Source of the DNA: Perkinsus olseni
Lineage: Eukaryota > Perkinsozoa > Perkinsida > Perkinsidae
Assembly (NCBI GenBank): GCA_013115135.1
Contig: JABANP010000183.1
Location: 1 to 64,000 of the forward strand
Direction of reading: 5' to 3'
DNA: 64,000 nucleotides
In this document: positions 41,498 through 52,219 of the stretch, piece by piece
Layout of the letters: the number at the start of each line of letters is the position of its first letter
Position numbering within the stretch: the first letter of the stretch is position 1
Made by a program: the position numbers and the translations under genes
Notes under the pieces: generated by a model
Database searches by the model: none
Told to the model about the DNA's origin: nothing
What the model saw: the letters and a program-made list of their open reading frames with translations, nothing else

Positions 41498-42763
41498 CTA
41501 AAGCCGACCTCGATAGCCGCCTGATGAGCCTTCTGACGTTCCTCCATGACCTGCTCGAGCAGCTCGTAGTGTCCTGAGCGGAACTATCAGCACGCATGCG
41601 CATATCTTAGTTTACCTTTAGTTCGGCGCCCGTAAGCTGGCGGCGGGGGCGGTATCAGATTCGACAACGCCAGAATATGTCTGAAAAAATCAGAAAATTA
41701 CGAAAAAAGATTTAGAGAAATATTTCCGAAAATTACATTTACTCCAATTTATTCAATACTTTTCAGAAATTATCGAAAATTTTCATTTTATTTTATTTTA
41801 TTTTATTTCTTGAAAATTTCCGATTTTTTCCAGCAGCAGCCACCGGAACACTCACTCCACTCGAGGGCTCATGGACGCCCCAACGCCCAGCCAAAATTTC
41901 GAGCGGGAAAATCTCAGCCGGATTTCCTTCACGCCAGATTTGACCTTGGGAGCGAAACTGCCGAGCACCTGAGGGAATGACAACTCCGATTATTGTACGC
42001 GATGAGAGCTGTAACTGAAGATATCTTGTACAGAGCGAGGGTCGACCTAAGATACTCCGGAGCGCACGCGAACGAATCTCAAAAATAATAGCGATCCTCC
42101 CGGTTCTTATTAACCCGGGCGAAAAAGTTTCCGAGAACTGATCTGCATCATTCAAGCTGTGGAACGAGCCCGGGCTCACTCCATCAGAAATTCATCGAGC
42201 TTCCAAATATTGTGGGCAAATGAACAGATGCGGACGGCATCAGCAGGAAAGCGCTCCCTGGATAAAAATCCTTTCAGAAGAGTTATTCGAGTTGAATTGA
42301 AGGCTGTTGAACACTTGGGATGTGTAGCGATCGCAAAGGAGTAGAACCCGCTGAGGAGGGAAGACTGAAGAACGGCCGGGAATTCCAGTGGGAAGATGAC
42401 CCTCAAGAATACACTGGAACGCCTGCGAAAAATTTCACTCTTGAGTCGGCGACTCCCTCCCCTCCGGTCAGCTACAAACGCCCAAAAATTACGTAAAAAA
42501 TGCTAGAATACTGGCAGTATTCACTGAGTCTCCTGAACGTCTAAAGCTTTTCCAAGGATTGAATCACGAGTGGAAAACCACTCTGAAAGCGCTGTAAGCC
42601 GGTATATACCGCGATCAGAAGAAACCTCACACGTCCCGCCCAGCCAGCCGATTGCAGTACTTCCATATGCTTGCCGTTGCGAGGGTCTTTCTGATTGCAA
42701 GCAACCATTCGGTAGAATCTCCTGCCTTTCTTTCCCATCAGCTGCAGACGCAGCCGGGGAGCC
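41498..42763 (-). CDS. MRPS16: Mitochondrial ribosomal protein bS16m
   Basis: Three exons on the minus strand, joined in frame: 42763-42661, 41968-41856 and 41573-41498 (stop TAG). The first gives LRLQLMGKKGRRFYRMVACNQ and DPRNGKHME, matching the S16 signature (RL.R.G.K..PFYRIV..D...PRDG). The second gives VLGSFAPK and RSKFWLGVGASMSP, matching the S16 central YWL..GA.PS segment. The third gives VETLRAARAG and a short Gly/Ser tail. Splice phases are 0 and 2 and all borders follow GT-AG. The first exon begins with a single base that completes a codon (an ATG split as AT|G would give MAPRL), so a small upstream exon is missing from this model. The product would act in the small subunit of the mitochondrial (or another organellar) ribosome. 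Confidence 0.82.
41783..41808 (+). repeat. (TTTTA)n microsatellite
   Basis: About five TTTTA units, in the last intron of the S16 gene. Confidence 0.85.
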
Positions 42764-43323
42764 CTGAAGATACCAATCGGTCACAGGGGACGTATCCAAG
42801 GTCGTACCCTGTTTTTTTCGAAAAGTAGGGCAGGAACATCGACCGAACCAGGTTGGGTGATGACGCGGAGAACATTTACTTTGAGAAGATCCTGCCAGAA
42901 TGTGAGTGTGCTCTTCCCTCACACTCAGCGCTGGGAGAAAGAAAATCATCAAAAAACTTTCCACCAGCCTTCAATCGCGATGAACGCAAATTTTTGGTGC
43001 CGAGGACGCCCTAACTCCCGTCGTGAAGCAGACGCAGATTCAAAGAACACTACCGCTTGACCGATGCCGAATCCCATGAAGGACTCGGCATTGAAGGTGT
43101 TGAAGTACCTATTGAAGTACCTATTGTACCTATATCCTATTGAAGTACCATTCCCAATAAGTGTCATTCAAAATACCATTCCACACCGCCAAGTAGGAGC
43201 CCCACATAAGTTTGCGCTGAGAGAAGGAAAACCGGTGGCAAACTCCGCCCGGAGGCCAGGGAAATGTGACTGAGAAAATGCAAACCGCGTGATGGAGATC
43301 CTGTTCCATCACTGATCGGACCA
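42764..43323. other. Between S16 and TRAPPC4 genes
   Basis: Contains a short imperfect repeat of TATTGAAGTACC (about 43100-43150). The missing first exon of the S16 gene should lie in here. Confidence 0.5.
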
Positions 43324-44975
43324 TCAAAGATGACTACCACTGCTGAGAGCGCCAAACCAACGCAACATCGTACCACGGGAAATATTATAAATCTTAATTT
43401 TGCGGCAAAAAGTGCTGGTCACTTGTACCTGGAAAAACAGAAATGATCTCATGCCATTCGCCAAGCATTCGTCGTACTTTCCCAGAAGTTGCTGAACACG
43501 ATCGTCGAACTGTTTACACCGGGCGGGCATGCCGAGCTCGTAGAAAGGGTTCTTCATCACGTAGTCACAGAAGTATATAAATCTGCGAAAGGTGTGGTAT
43601 GAAAAATCGACTGTAATTAATTACATTTGGGCGAGCAGCTCCTGGGCGACACTTTCGGGGAAGGCCGGGGCGCAGACGGCGAAGCCTTTAGTACCTGAGA
43701 GAAAATACAAAAAATAAAACTTAATAAAAATAGATAGATTTATCGAAATAGAAAAGAGGTCGTGCCGCGAATCGATCAGCCGGAGAGAAGATACTTCTAC
43801 CGAAGACACCCATCGCTGAGCTCGATTCGAGCAACACGGTCTCGTGCAAATACACAGCCATTGAAGCAGTGAAGTACAACGGGAAATCCACCTTTCATCG
43901 AAACTTCCCAAAAAATAATTATCAGTTATTATGTATTAATCTCAATTGTACCAAATGCTCAATATACTATATTATGATTTATTAAAATTATTATCAAAAT
44001 CGAATATTTCCCTTCACTGTAATCGACGCTCCGAGTAGAAGCGTTGAATGTTTTTTGAAGTAAACCAGTTAGCGGAGCGAAGGAGCCTACCCGAGATAAC
44101 GGTCATGCAGTGGACACTATAGGAGTCGCCGCGAATGGTCTTGATGCCCCTCGGGTTGAGGTACTCCAGTTTCGAGCCACCGCCGCCTGCTGAGCCGTGG
44201 CCGGATGCTGGGAGGGTCTGAGAGAAAGACTGTGAAGCTCAGAATCGATTCTGGAACCGCATGTAACGTGGGTGTGAATTGATAGTCCAACGCTCACGGT
44301 TCCGGCTTAGACTCTTGCCGATGTGCTCAGTTGGGGACGCTCTGTAGCGTTCGTATACAATGCAATTCGTTGGATCGTCAAGAAGCTTCCCGCAGGGGTA
44401 CATTCAACAGAGAGGCCTTTTCTCCTGGCAGGATGCGAGGTAACGTGCGAAAATCAATTCAAGAATCGACTCTTGAGTTACAGAATTACTCACTAGCGCT
44501 ACTCGAACCCGCGGCAACGCGCATGGAATGGTGATTGAGCCACGGGGATACTGCGAGGCAATCAACAGTTCGTTACTCCTAACCCCCCGTTCAGTGAGAC
44601 TTGAAATCCATTCTGAAACTGATTTTCACACGAGAATTGCGGTACCACAGTCGTCTATTGAACGACACGCAGGGGTTCTACGGCGTCACGTGACGACTGG
44701 AAAAGACACTAAGCTAACTGCAATAACGTTAGGCAATTGTAATTCGACAACGGGAAGGTTCTCACCGGAGACAGGCTGGCTGCGATAGCGGACAAGGTGT
44801 GGAAGGTGCTACTCCAGCGTATCTTGTCATTGGCAGAGGGCCGCTGCTCGGCCGTGAGTGACTCGTAGTCGTAGAGAAGGGAGCCGTCACGAGAGACATG
44901 TAGAAGGCGAAGACAGACCGGGGGTTGATGGTACTGATGGTGGAGATGGAGAGGGAGGGCAGCATGCCGGGCCAT
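43324..44975 (-). CDS. TRAPPC4: TRAPP complex subunit 4 (Trs23/sybindin)
   Basis: Four minus-strand exons join in phase: 44975-44766, 44217-44091, 43694-43625 and from 43582 to a stop at 43324 (an internal donor at 43428 could end the last exon earlier). Family landmarks in order: SRDGSLLYDYES, NDKIRWSSTFHTLSAIAASLSP, the DSYSVHCMTVISGTKGF block and VMKNPFYELGMPARCKQFD, the last nearly the TRAPPC4 consensus KNPFYxLxMPIRCxxFD. TRAPP tethers vesicles at the Golgi and activates the Rab Ypt1/Rab1. The N-terminus is ambiguous: one frame starts MARHAALPL at 44975 and runs straight on; another (MLPSLSIS at 44965, then VFAFYMS) looks more natural but needs two bases removed at a TCTCTC string near 44896. 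The PDZ-like insertion of animal TRAPPC4 is absent, as in yeast-type and plant forms. Confidence 0.85.
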
Positions 44976-45010
44976 GTTGATGATAGGGAGGAAGAGGAAA
45001 CCATGGATAA

Positions 45011-45330
45011 AACTTGAGCTACTTCGTATCATGCATGGATCGACCTAAGATACTCCAGAATCATATTGTCACTGGAGCTTGGTTGTGTCGAGAAATACTG
45101 AATCAGCGTAGCTCTCTTGATCTCGAGCTATTCTGTATCATGCTAGGATCAACCTTGGATATCCGATCCGAATATTTGCATCATTCGCGCATCAACTTAA
45201 GATACCCCGTCTAACTCGAGCACAACCCCTTCAATTTGAAATGAAATTAAACATAATCAGAGCTTCACCCTCTACCCAATGCGAAGACTCCCTGAGCCAT
45301 TCTGTATCTTGCACGGATCAACCTAAGATA
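45011..45330 (+). repeat. Three copies of a GTATCTT...AAGATAC hairpin repeat
   Basis: Copies near 45012-45055, 45124-45163 and 45289-45331 share GAGC(T/C)A-TTCTGTATC-TGCA-GGATC-ACCTAAGATAC. Each can fold GTATCTT against AAGATAC. Single related copies occur at about 42024, 32347 and elsewhere. Confidence 0.75.
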
Positions 45331-45380
45331 CCTCATCTAGTGCTTCACCCTCTACCCAATGCGAAGACTCCTTGAGCCAT
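45262..45380. repeat. 39-bp direct repeat over the 3' end of the Mg2+ transporter gene
   Basis: 45262-45300 recurs at 45342-45380 with one difference. The second copy encodes the C-terminus and stop of the transporter, so the first is a duplicated coding tail. Confidence 0.9.
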
Positions 45381-46091
45381 GTAGACCATCACAACCGAGC
45401 CCACAACGTCCTGGAAGCAAGTCTCGCCCGGTCCAGCGCACGCCGAAGGATCGAGCCGCAAGAAAAAATAAAGAACGGGTGGGGTGATCAGCCCCGAAAA
45501 AGATCCAATCGTTGTAGATACGATAAAGACTAAAGCCAGGACGCCTCCCAGAGTCGCATCGACTTCGCCGTGGAAGAGAATGGGGGAGATGACGAAGCCG
45601 GTGATGACGAAGAAGAGCACGCCCAGTTCAACCGAGAGCACACAACCAAGGAGGAACTCCTTGAAAGCGTGGCCCATCCATCTGTCTTTAGTAATGATTC
45701 CAATTGAGATGGCTCGTGACATGTTGCTGCTGTTTTGCAGGGCGAAATTACCGGCGACCGCGGCGACGAGGGAGTTGAGGGCGATGAAGAGGTTGGACTT
45801 GTCCTCACCGATGTAGGGCTCGAGAAGGGCGTAGCCGTTTGAGTAGACCAGAGCCGGGATGAGCTCGAGGAAAAGGGTGATCAGCAAAGCTGGTAATTTC
45901 GTGGCGCAGCGACGTAAAGTACTGGCCGAATGGTACTTGACCGCGGAGTCGGGAGTATCTTTTATTCTGCGATGTGCAGGAGTGTGACCTTCAACCTCGG
46001 AGTCGGTGGTTGATTCAGACGCTGCTCGAGAGGAAGACACTTCGGAAGATGCCACTTCTTCAGCAACGTCGTTTGTCGCAGGCAACTGCAT
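45345..46091 (-). CDS. MgtE/SLC41-type Mg2+ transporter
   Basis: A 248-residue single-exon frame from the ATG at 46091 (a longer frame to 46133 has only a non-ATG start). The first 70 residues are acidic and Ser-rich. The rest matches the MgtE integral-membrane domain: LLITLFLELIPALV, a segment ending AVAGNFALQNSS (family: TAGNSGxQxSS), MSRAISIGII, FKEFLLGCVLSVELGVLF, a further pair of hydrophobic segments, then LRLDPSACAGPGETCFQDVVG (family: DPAxxSGPxxTTxxDxxG). About five membrane segments are visible. The conserved acidic residues of the Mg2+ pore region (Glu of LFLELIP, the Asp residues of RLDP and QDVVG) are present. It probably moves Mg2+ across a cell or organelle membrane. The CBS regulatory part of bacterial MgtE is absent, as in SLC41. 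Confidence 0.85.
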   Translation of the reverse strand: MQLPATNDVAEEVASSEVSSSRAASESTTDSEVEGHTPAHRRIKDTPDSAVKYHSASTLRRCATKLPALLITLFLELIPALVYSNGYALLEPYIGEDKSNLFIALNSLVAAVAGNFALQNSSNMSRAISIGIITKDRWMGHAFKEFLLGCVLSVELGVLFFVITGFVISPILFHGEVDATLGGVLALVFIVSTTIGSFSGLITPPVLYFFLRLDPSACAGPGETCFQDVVGSVVMVYMAQGVFALGRG

Positions 46092-47152
46092 TACAGAAGT
46101 GCCATGTGCTGACCAACGCCTCGAACAACGCACTGAAGATGTCGCGCGCCACGAAATTACTGTTCACGCGTGCCGTTTGATGTGCAATGCACGCCTCACA
46201 TTCTGGGCCCCCATTGGTCCCAGTGCCTGATCGTGGCATGAGGGTCGCTGACCAGCAAACAGATGGTCAGATCGAAACTGGGGCCGGGCTTGCCATCACT
46301 CATACATCCACTCCACGAGTGTGATGACCGAGGATGGCTCGACGGCATGCGTCCCCTCTTATCGCCCTCATCTTGTTCGTCTACCTAGTGTCAACCAAAC
46401 ATTAACCTTATTGTTTCTTATACTTATTACAGTATACTAGCAGAGTCGATAACTGATGTGCTCGCGTCGCATACGATGAGCCTCATCGGCCGTCGCACTC
46501 CTCACTGGGTTTAGCTATGGGCTGCGAAGGAGGTGCTCCGCGTATCACGCTGCTTGCGGAGGTTATCGCTACGGTATCTCTCCCTCCCCCGCCGATCGTT
46601 GTTTGCGCTCTCAATCCGTCTCACTTGGTCGGCGACCAATGGTGGCAGAGGATTGCTGCTGTCGGGCCTACTCGGGATCGCTCAGCGTCGGCTATTGTAT
46701 GTTTAAGGGCGATAGGCCTATATACCTGTAATGCCTGGCAACAGACCCACACACACACACATTCCACAGAGACTGTCTTCTATTCTTCTTTTGCAGTACC
46801 ACTTCCGCCACGCTGGAAATAGCCAGCCATGCTGGCTATCGCATTACACTCAGTATAGCGTACACGCACAATGTGCGTTGTTGGGTTGCTGTACGATTGA
46901 CGACGACATCGTTGACGTGGGGCAAAATCGTTGTCCTGCTCTCAAAGTTTCTGTCCCAAAAATGCCGGGGTTTTAACGCCCTAGAGAATTTTGGCGTCGA
47001 GAGCTTCCTCGGTGAATCGCCACGATTAAATAGGATTGACGAATATTTTCATGAGACGCGTATCGAACTACGTTCGAATTTTCTTCAAGCACTCAACCAC
47101 TCGCGAGTCGCGAGAGAATGCCTTCCGAGATTGGATGAGAAGCTATGGGACA

Positions 47153-47173
47153 CCCTTCAATGAAGGGCCTTCA
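47153..47173 (+). repeat. 14-bp palindromic insertion
   Basis: Arm CCCTTCA, centre A, inverted arm, then CCTTCA again. Confidence 0.9.
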
Positions 47174-48054
47174 TCATGCTTGTAACATCTTGTTAGCTCG
47201 AGGCGGCGTCATATGGTCAGGCCGTTGTAGAAGGAGCACTGCTCCTGAGGCAGGCTTCCTGCCGCCGTCATCGGCAGAAAGTTTCTGGCAGTCATCGAGG
47301 ACCTCAGTCGTGAAGAGAGTCTTGATGGCCGTTACTGAGGGGGGGGGAGGCTTGAACTGGAAGGAAACTGACTGTGAGTCCGAGGGGTTCTGATTTGCAA
47401 GCCGAATCTGTAGTTCGGAACCTTGTGTTGTTTGCACCCGAACTCCCTCCGTCATGGGTACCGTAATTTGTGATACTCTTGTGTAGTTCTCTGAGCTAGG
47501 CTGTGTATTTGTCCCTCCTCGCTAGACCACGTCATTTTAATGTTGTTGCGATATTGTGGTGCATATTTGAGCATCTGATCAGTATCTCTTCCTATATCCC
47601 TGTTACTGGCTGAAGCATGGTTCTGTTAAGTCAAGAGGGAAATAACAACAATCTCGAATAATGCATCGGCCCGGCTCATCTCGCAGAATGAGGATAATCC
47701 GAAATTCGGATGTTGGTGCGACCAACTGGGTCATTTCGACAGTCCTCGGTTTCATTCATATACATTTCGGCAGGATTGGTCGTCCTGTGATTGACAGTCA
47801 TTGACTGCCAGTAGCAAAAACTAATCATGGTCAAACTATGTCCACTTGTCCCCTAGCGCTGGTGGTATTCGTTCCCACTGTATTCGTAAAACATCAGGCT
47901 TCTATCAGCATCACTAATGCCGGGTTCTACTGATAACATTAACCCTGATGGTTAGTTTCTCCTGACAGACTGTGAACTGTCAATAACGTAGTCAGGCTGC
48001 ACGGCAGCCGCTGCCGCAGCAGTTGCGGCGCAGCCTAGAGAGGCTGCGGGATAT

Positions 48055-48075
48055 ACACTGATTCAGTGTCACTGA
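48055..48075 (+). repeat. 14-bp palindromic insertion, empty site known
   Basis: Arm ACACTGA, centre T, inverted arm, then CACTGA again. Paralogues near 51852 and 60842 read GTCACTGAAGG without it. A second, one-mismatch example follows at 48078-48098 (CATGAA arms). Confidence 0.92.
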
Positions 48076-48201
48076 AGGCATGAAATTCATGTCATGAATC
48101 ACACGCCGATGAGAGTGTGGGTCGCAGTCGTATATGTATACCCGATATACAGTATATCATACCGTGATAGACGATAGACGATCGGTGATACTGATAGACG
48201 T

Positions 48202-48222
48202 GATAGGCGGCCTATCATAGGC
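48202..48222 (+). repeat. 14-bp palindromic insertion
   Basis: Arm GATAGGC, centre G, inverted arm, then ATAGGC again. Confidence 0.9.
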
Positions 48223-48454
48223 CTCGGCGTCGAACCTAGGTGACCTAGCTTTGATTCCGAGTTCAGTTAGGGTAGGTGGTGTGAGATCGCTTGTCGGGCA
48301 TGATAACACCATAGGCGATCACTCATCACCGATAAATGGACGTCTCGCACTACATGAGTAAAATCGGTCAAAAAACCGAAATCGTACGCCGGTCAAAAGA
48401 AGCCCTTGGCTTCTCGAGAGATCGCCGAAACAGTTGTCAGTCGTTGTTGTTCCT

Positions 48455-48475
48455 GATCAGCGGCTGATCATCAGC
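48455..48475 (+). repeat. 14-bp palindromic insertion, empty site known
   Basis: Arm GATCAGC, centre G, inverted arm, then ATCAGC again. Paralogue at 51873 reads GATCAGCCATACTG without it; the one at 60868 is also empty. Confidence 0.93.
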
Positions 48476-49600
48476 CATACTGCCAATGAGCAACTTGGCA
48501 CTTGTAAGTAACAAATGTGGTGTAGCGTCTTGGGGCTCAAGCACGGTCCTTCCCAGTGACAACTCAGTATCCGTTGGAGAATCAGAGTCATTCATTAGGA
48601 AATGAGGATGATAATATCTGATGATGATGCCATACTAGTTAATAAGTCCGACCGAAATCAATAATGAGTGACTCGCGAGTTCCCCGCAGCTAAGGGGCAC
48701 GCGAGTACATAGCTGATCTATTGCGGGCGAGCAAGCTTCACCTAGCATGCCGCGCGCGCCATCGCGATCACCGCGATGAGAGCCGCTCTAGCACGTAGAC
48801 CTTTCCAAAAGCCAGGAGCGTGGCGCTGTAGTGGGTTACAAGTTGAACCCGATGCTAGGCAAAAAAACAAAGACTATTCTACAGGTTTGTAGACCGAGTG
48901 ATCAAGGCGAACGTCGTCCTTGATTCTCCGGGGAACGGGTGCTCAGTGACTTTGGGGTGGGAGAGATAGGGGAGGGAGGGCTTGATTCTTAGGAGCCTAC
49001 TAGTCTTGCAGTCTTCGCATGCGTGCGAGGCGCTCTTCGCGCTCGCCCCGAGCGTGCCGGTCTCCCTGTAGTATGCCATTCGCGTGCCTCGAATGGATCA
49101 TACAACTGACGGTCGCCCGATCAACGGTGAGCCGCTATCGTTGGGAGGATACGAGGTAGACCGAGTCATCAAGGCGAACGTCGTCCTTGGTTCTCCTAAC
49201 GTGGGTGTTCGCCTTGCTCCTCCCATTGCAATGAACGTCTTTCATAGAGACAGCATTAGGAGACAATAATGGATACAACAGGCGTGACACTTTGCGTCGA
49301 TGCTAGGCTAGCATTGCTGGCAAATAGGATATCTGGGGCCCGAACTCTCAGCGCCGCAGATCATGCGTAACTGAAGGAAGTAGAGCTTACAGCGCTCGTC
49401 TCTATTTCCCGCAGTCAACCATCAGCCGCATGTCAACTACAGTTGAAAGTACTATATGCTTCATGCGCTATGCGAAGTTCGAAAGTGAGATATTCAGAAT
49501 GCGGATACCATGTCCAGCTCATTACACTATCGACGTTTATCGTTAGAAAATCAGACCAATGATAATGATGGTGGATGAGGACACTCTTTGATACTATTTC

Positions 49601-49621
49601 ACCCTAGTACGGTGACCGTAC
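49601..49621 (-). repeat. Palindromic insertion, one mismatch, empty site known
   Basis: ACCCTA (expected ACCGTA), then arm GTACGGT, centre G, then inverted arm. The paralogue at 61608 reads ACCGTAC once. Confidence 0.75.
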
Positions 49622-49882
49622 TATTTGTACGTCCTGCCGAGAACGCAGCATCGCTGCGTTCGGCACGATTCTGAAAGAAGGCCGCTATCTTGTTACTCGT
49701 TATGCGCCGATCATCTTGCGCATGCGTGTATAGCATATTCCCCAGGGAAATTTCCCTTCGAGAGAGTAGGCTTGGAAGGAAGGGTAGAGAGACTTCACAC
49801 TCCTCCTCGCCTTGCGTTGACTATGAGCAACAACGGAGAAGCAACGTACCCTCATCATGATCAGCTATTGGTGTTGTCCCAG

Positions 49883-51066
49883 ATGGTCATCAGCCCGCGC
49901 TTCTTCGCTGTGATCCTATTCGTGTTGGTCCCCCGTAATGATGGGGCGATGGTGTCCTTCAGTAGTCAAGAGTGGGTACTACCGACCGATCATTTCTGCA
50001 ATATGTTCTCCCGGGGTGTCAACAAGTTCTACCTAGAGGGCGCCACGTTACTGTTCAATGGGTCTATCTACTCGGAGGTGAAAAACGTCACGATGGTCAA
50101 TGAAATCGCTGATTGTGCCGGAAAGTACGGTACGAGCATGTCTCTATTACTGTGGACAGATGAATCCCCCTTCGATGAATGCTCCCCTCGTAAATTCAAC
50201 TTCGACACCTTCAAACATCAGCTTCAGTCTTACATCACCCAGTATGATGTAGAGGAGGTGACCTTTTGGATTTGGGCTGGCCCGGTTGTGAACTGTGAAC
50301 AATTCTTCTGGCAAATCTCGACCAAGATCAGTAGGATTATCCGTCGTTCGTTGAAGACCAGGTCCGGAAAACCGGTCAGAGCGTCACTTGGGTGAGTACC
50401 GTACTCAGAGTACGGGCGCTTCTCAGAAGCCGTCATTTTCCGGGACGGGCAGTCGACCGAAAGCTCAGAGTGGTTCTGGCGTGATGAGGCCTCGTGTGTT
50501 TTCAGATTTTCAGTGGAGCCCTCAGATTCGCCGTTGTGGAAGTATATAAAGAGCGCCAGCGTTGGGAAATACTTCGACACCATCACGGTTCACTTCGGAT
50601 ATCCAGGTCTCCACGACAGGCGCACCATTGATGATGGCTTCGCGCGCGATGTCGTTCATCGTCTCCTTACCTACGGAGTGCCGGCACATCAAATAGAGCT
50701 CTCAGTAAGTTGCGGGAGTCGGAGCGTTGCAGCAAGCGTGGCTCGCAAGTAGTGAGATGCCCAATAACCTGTCGTGTATCGTTTCAGACCGACACCGATG
50801 GGTTCAACGAGCTGACCTTCATTCCTATGGCTTACTTTGAACTGATTAGGGAGGGCGCGTCTCGATTATCGAATGGCTCCTTCCACGGCTATATATACCA
50901 GTCTCAGAAACAAGTTTATGAAAAGACTAACATCATTAAGGAAGAAGGCCTCCGTGGACTCTCGCTACGAGCCATTATTTGGGACACGCCCGTCGACAGC
51001 TGCTCTTCTTTGCTTTATGCTGCTCTGTACTATTTACCAGATTCTTTGAGCTTCTCACCGAAGTAG
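49883..51066 (+). CDS. Secreted GH18 chitinase-like protein, probably inactive (copy 1)
   Basis: Exons 49883-50391, 50506-50704 and 50788-51066 join in phases 2 and 0. I start at the ATG of MVISPRFF, conserved in all three copies and giving a signal peptide (FFAVILFVLVP). The layout follows a GH18 barrel: SRGVNKFYLEG, YGTSMSLLLW (beta-strand with a hydrophobic run), FDTFKHQLQSYITQY before the place of the catalytic strand, YFDTITVHFGYPG (family: FDxxNVMxYDxxG), YGVPAHQIELS (family: GVPxxKxxLGxP), and GLRGLSLRAIIWDTPVDSCSSLLYAAL (family: GLGGxxxWxxDxD...LL). Where active chitinases have DxxDxDxE this protein has VEEVTFWIW, so I infer loss of hydrolysis and possibly a sugar-binding role. Fold assignment is from memory of the motif order and needs a profile search. 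Confidence 0.6.
50394..50414 (-). repeat. 14-bp palindromic insertion in an intron, empty site known
   Basis: GAGTAC, then arm CGTACTC, centre A, then inverted arm. It starts two bases into intron 1 of the chitinase-like gene, in the GTGAGT donor itself. Copies 2 and 3 have GTGAGTGCGGGC with nothing inserted. Confidence 0.93.
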
Positions 51067-51275
51067 AATAATCGAGGGTTCTACGGTGGAGAATACTAGA
51101 CGGAGTCTTCTTTCGTTAGACTTCTGTTTCACCTTTTCAAGCCCTACGGGCCATCAGCTTCCCTCTCGCAGTGGCACTTAATTGTCGGTGTGAGTGGGCT
51201 GCGTTTAGTTCAAAAAAATTACCCTCTTATATGCTTCTTACTTTATGCGTTACGGAATACAGAATCTGTGTCGAG

Positions 51276-51296
51276 GTTGCTGTCAGCAACTTGCTG
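51276..51296 (+). repeat. 14-bp palindromic insertion, empty site known
   Basis: Arm GTTGCTG, centre T, inverted arm, then TTGCTG again. The flanks of copies 2 and 3 read GTCGAACTTG once. Confidence 0.9.
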
Positions 51297-52119
51297 ATAG
51301 TAGCTGCTGCAGTTGCTGGTGCTAATCGGGGATCAGTATTGTATTTCTAGGAGGATCGCTTCAACCGCTCAAGTTGAGCGTATCTTTTATGTGGCCCGGG
51401 GAGATGGCCGATTCTATTCTGTTTTGCTCGGGCCGAGCGATGGCCGTTTCAATAGTCGTTCAGTTAATCGGGCCGTAGATGACTCGCTGTAGGTCGAATC
51501 ATAGTGATTTATTTAGTAATTCTTACTACTTCTTGACCACTTTCTTCATATTTCAATGCCACGAGTTCAGTTTTGGGTGGCGTAGGCTTATCACTATACC
51601 ATTCTCTGCCGAAGTAAATCCGAAAGGGTTTCATCGACGGTCGAACCAGGACGACAAGGAGCAGAATCTGTCACAAATTATTTGTTCGCTAGCATCATTT
51701 GTTCTGTCTCGTTTTTCCACTGAAAGTGCGAGACAAAAATGCCAAAGTTTTGACATACTAGGAAATTTTGGCGCCGTGAGCGGTTATGGAGAGCTCACGA
51801 CGAATAGGGAAAGGAAGAATACGTCTTCCGCTTGACAGAAGCTCTTTGTCACTGAAGGGCATGAGATCGCCGAGATCAGCCATACTGCTGATGGGCAACT
51901 TGTAAGTCACAAATGTCGGTTACAGGTCATGCCCGATGCTGGGCGAACGAAGACTATTCTACAGTGTTTGGCTTGTTTCCGCTGCGGCATAGTCGGTCGC
52001 GTCACAATGCTGGCCAACTTGCACGCACGAGCTTGAGCGGCTCCTTCGCCCGCCAGCGACAGCGACTGAATGATATTATCACATTTCTCGCGCAAGCCAG
52101 CAAGAGACAGTGATGGACG

Positions 52120-52140
52120 GTTAGCAATGCTAACTTAGCA
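52120..52140 (+). repeat. 14-bp palindromic insertion, empty site known
   Basis: Arm GTTAGCA, centre A, inverted arm, then TTAGCA again. The partner at 61127 reads GGTTAGCATACAGG, exactly 14 bp shorter. Confidence 0.95.
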
Positions 52141-52198
52141 TACAGGACATAGAGTTCACAATTTGGCAATAACGCCATTCACTGCCCTAAAAAATGGC

Positions 52199-52219
52199 GT
52201 TCACACTGTGAACTTCACA
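52199..52219 (+). repeat. 14-bp palindromic insertion, empty site known
   Basis: Arm GTTCACA, centre C, inverted arm, then TTCACA again. The partner near 61192 reads GTTCAGAAAGATC. Confidence 0.9.

Larger units (their letters stand above)
46092..49882. other. Intergenic block duplicated downstream
   Basis: 46108-47160 and about 48040-49620 have diverged counterparts at 60395-60900 and at 51745-52650/60733-61640. A (CA)n run lies at 46749-46762. Palindromic insertions at 47153, 48055, 48202 and 48455, with degenerate ones at 48077 and 49601. No gene supported. Confidence 0.55.

Noticed and set aside
41089..41547. 152-codon minus-strand ORF beginning EERQKAHQ
   Set aside because: It overlaps the last S16 exon in another frame; the S16 reading joins in phase to two motif-bearing exons.
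42521..42964. 147-codon minus-strand ORF
   Set aside because: Shadow of the S16 first recognised exon in a different frame.
46806..46836. Palindrome ATAGCCAGC-CAT-GCTGGCTAT as an insertion scar
   Set aside because: It has a three-base centre and the diverged counterpart near 60600 shows no 14-bp difference.
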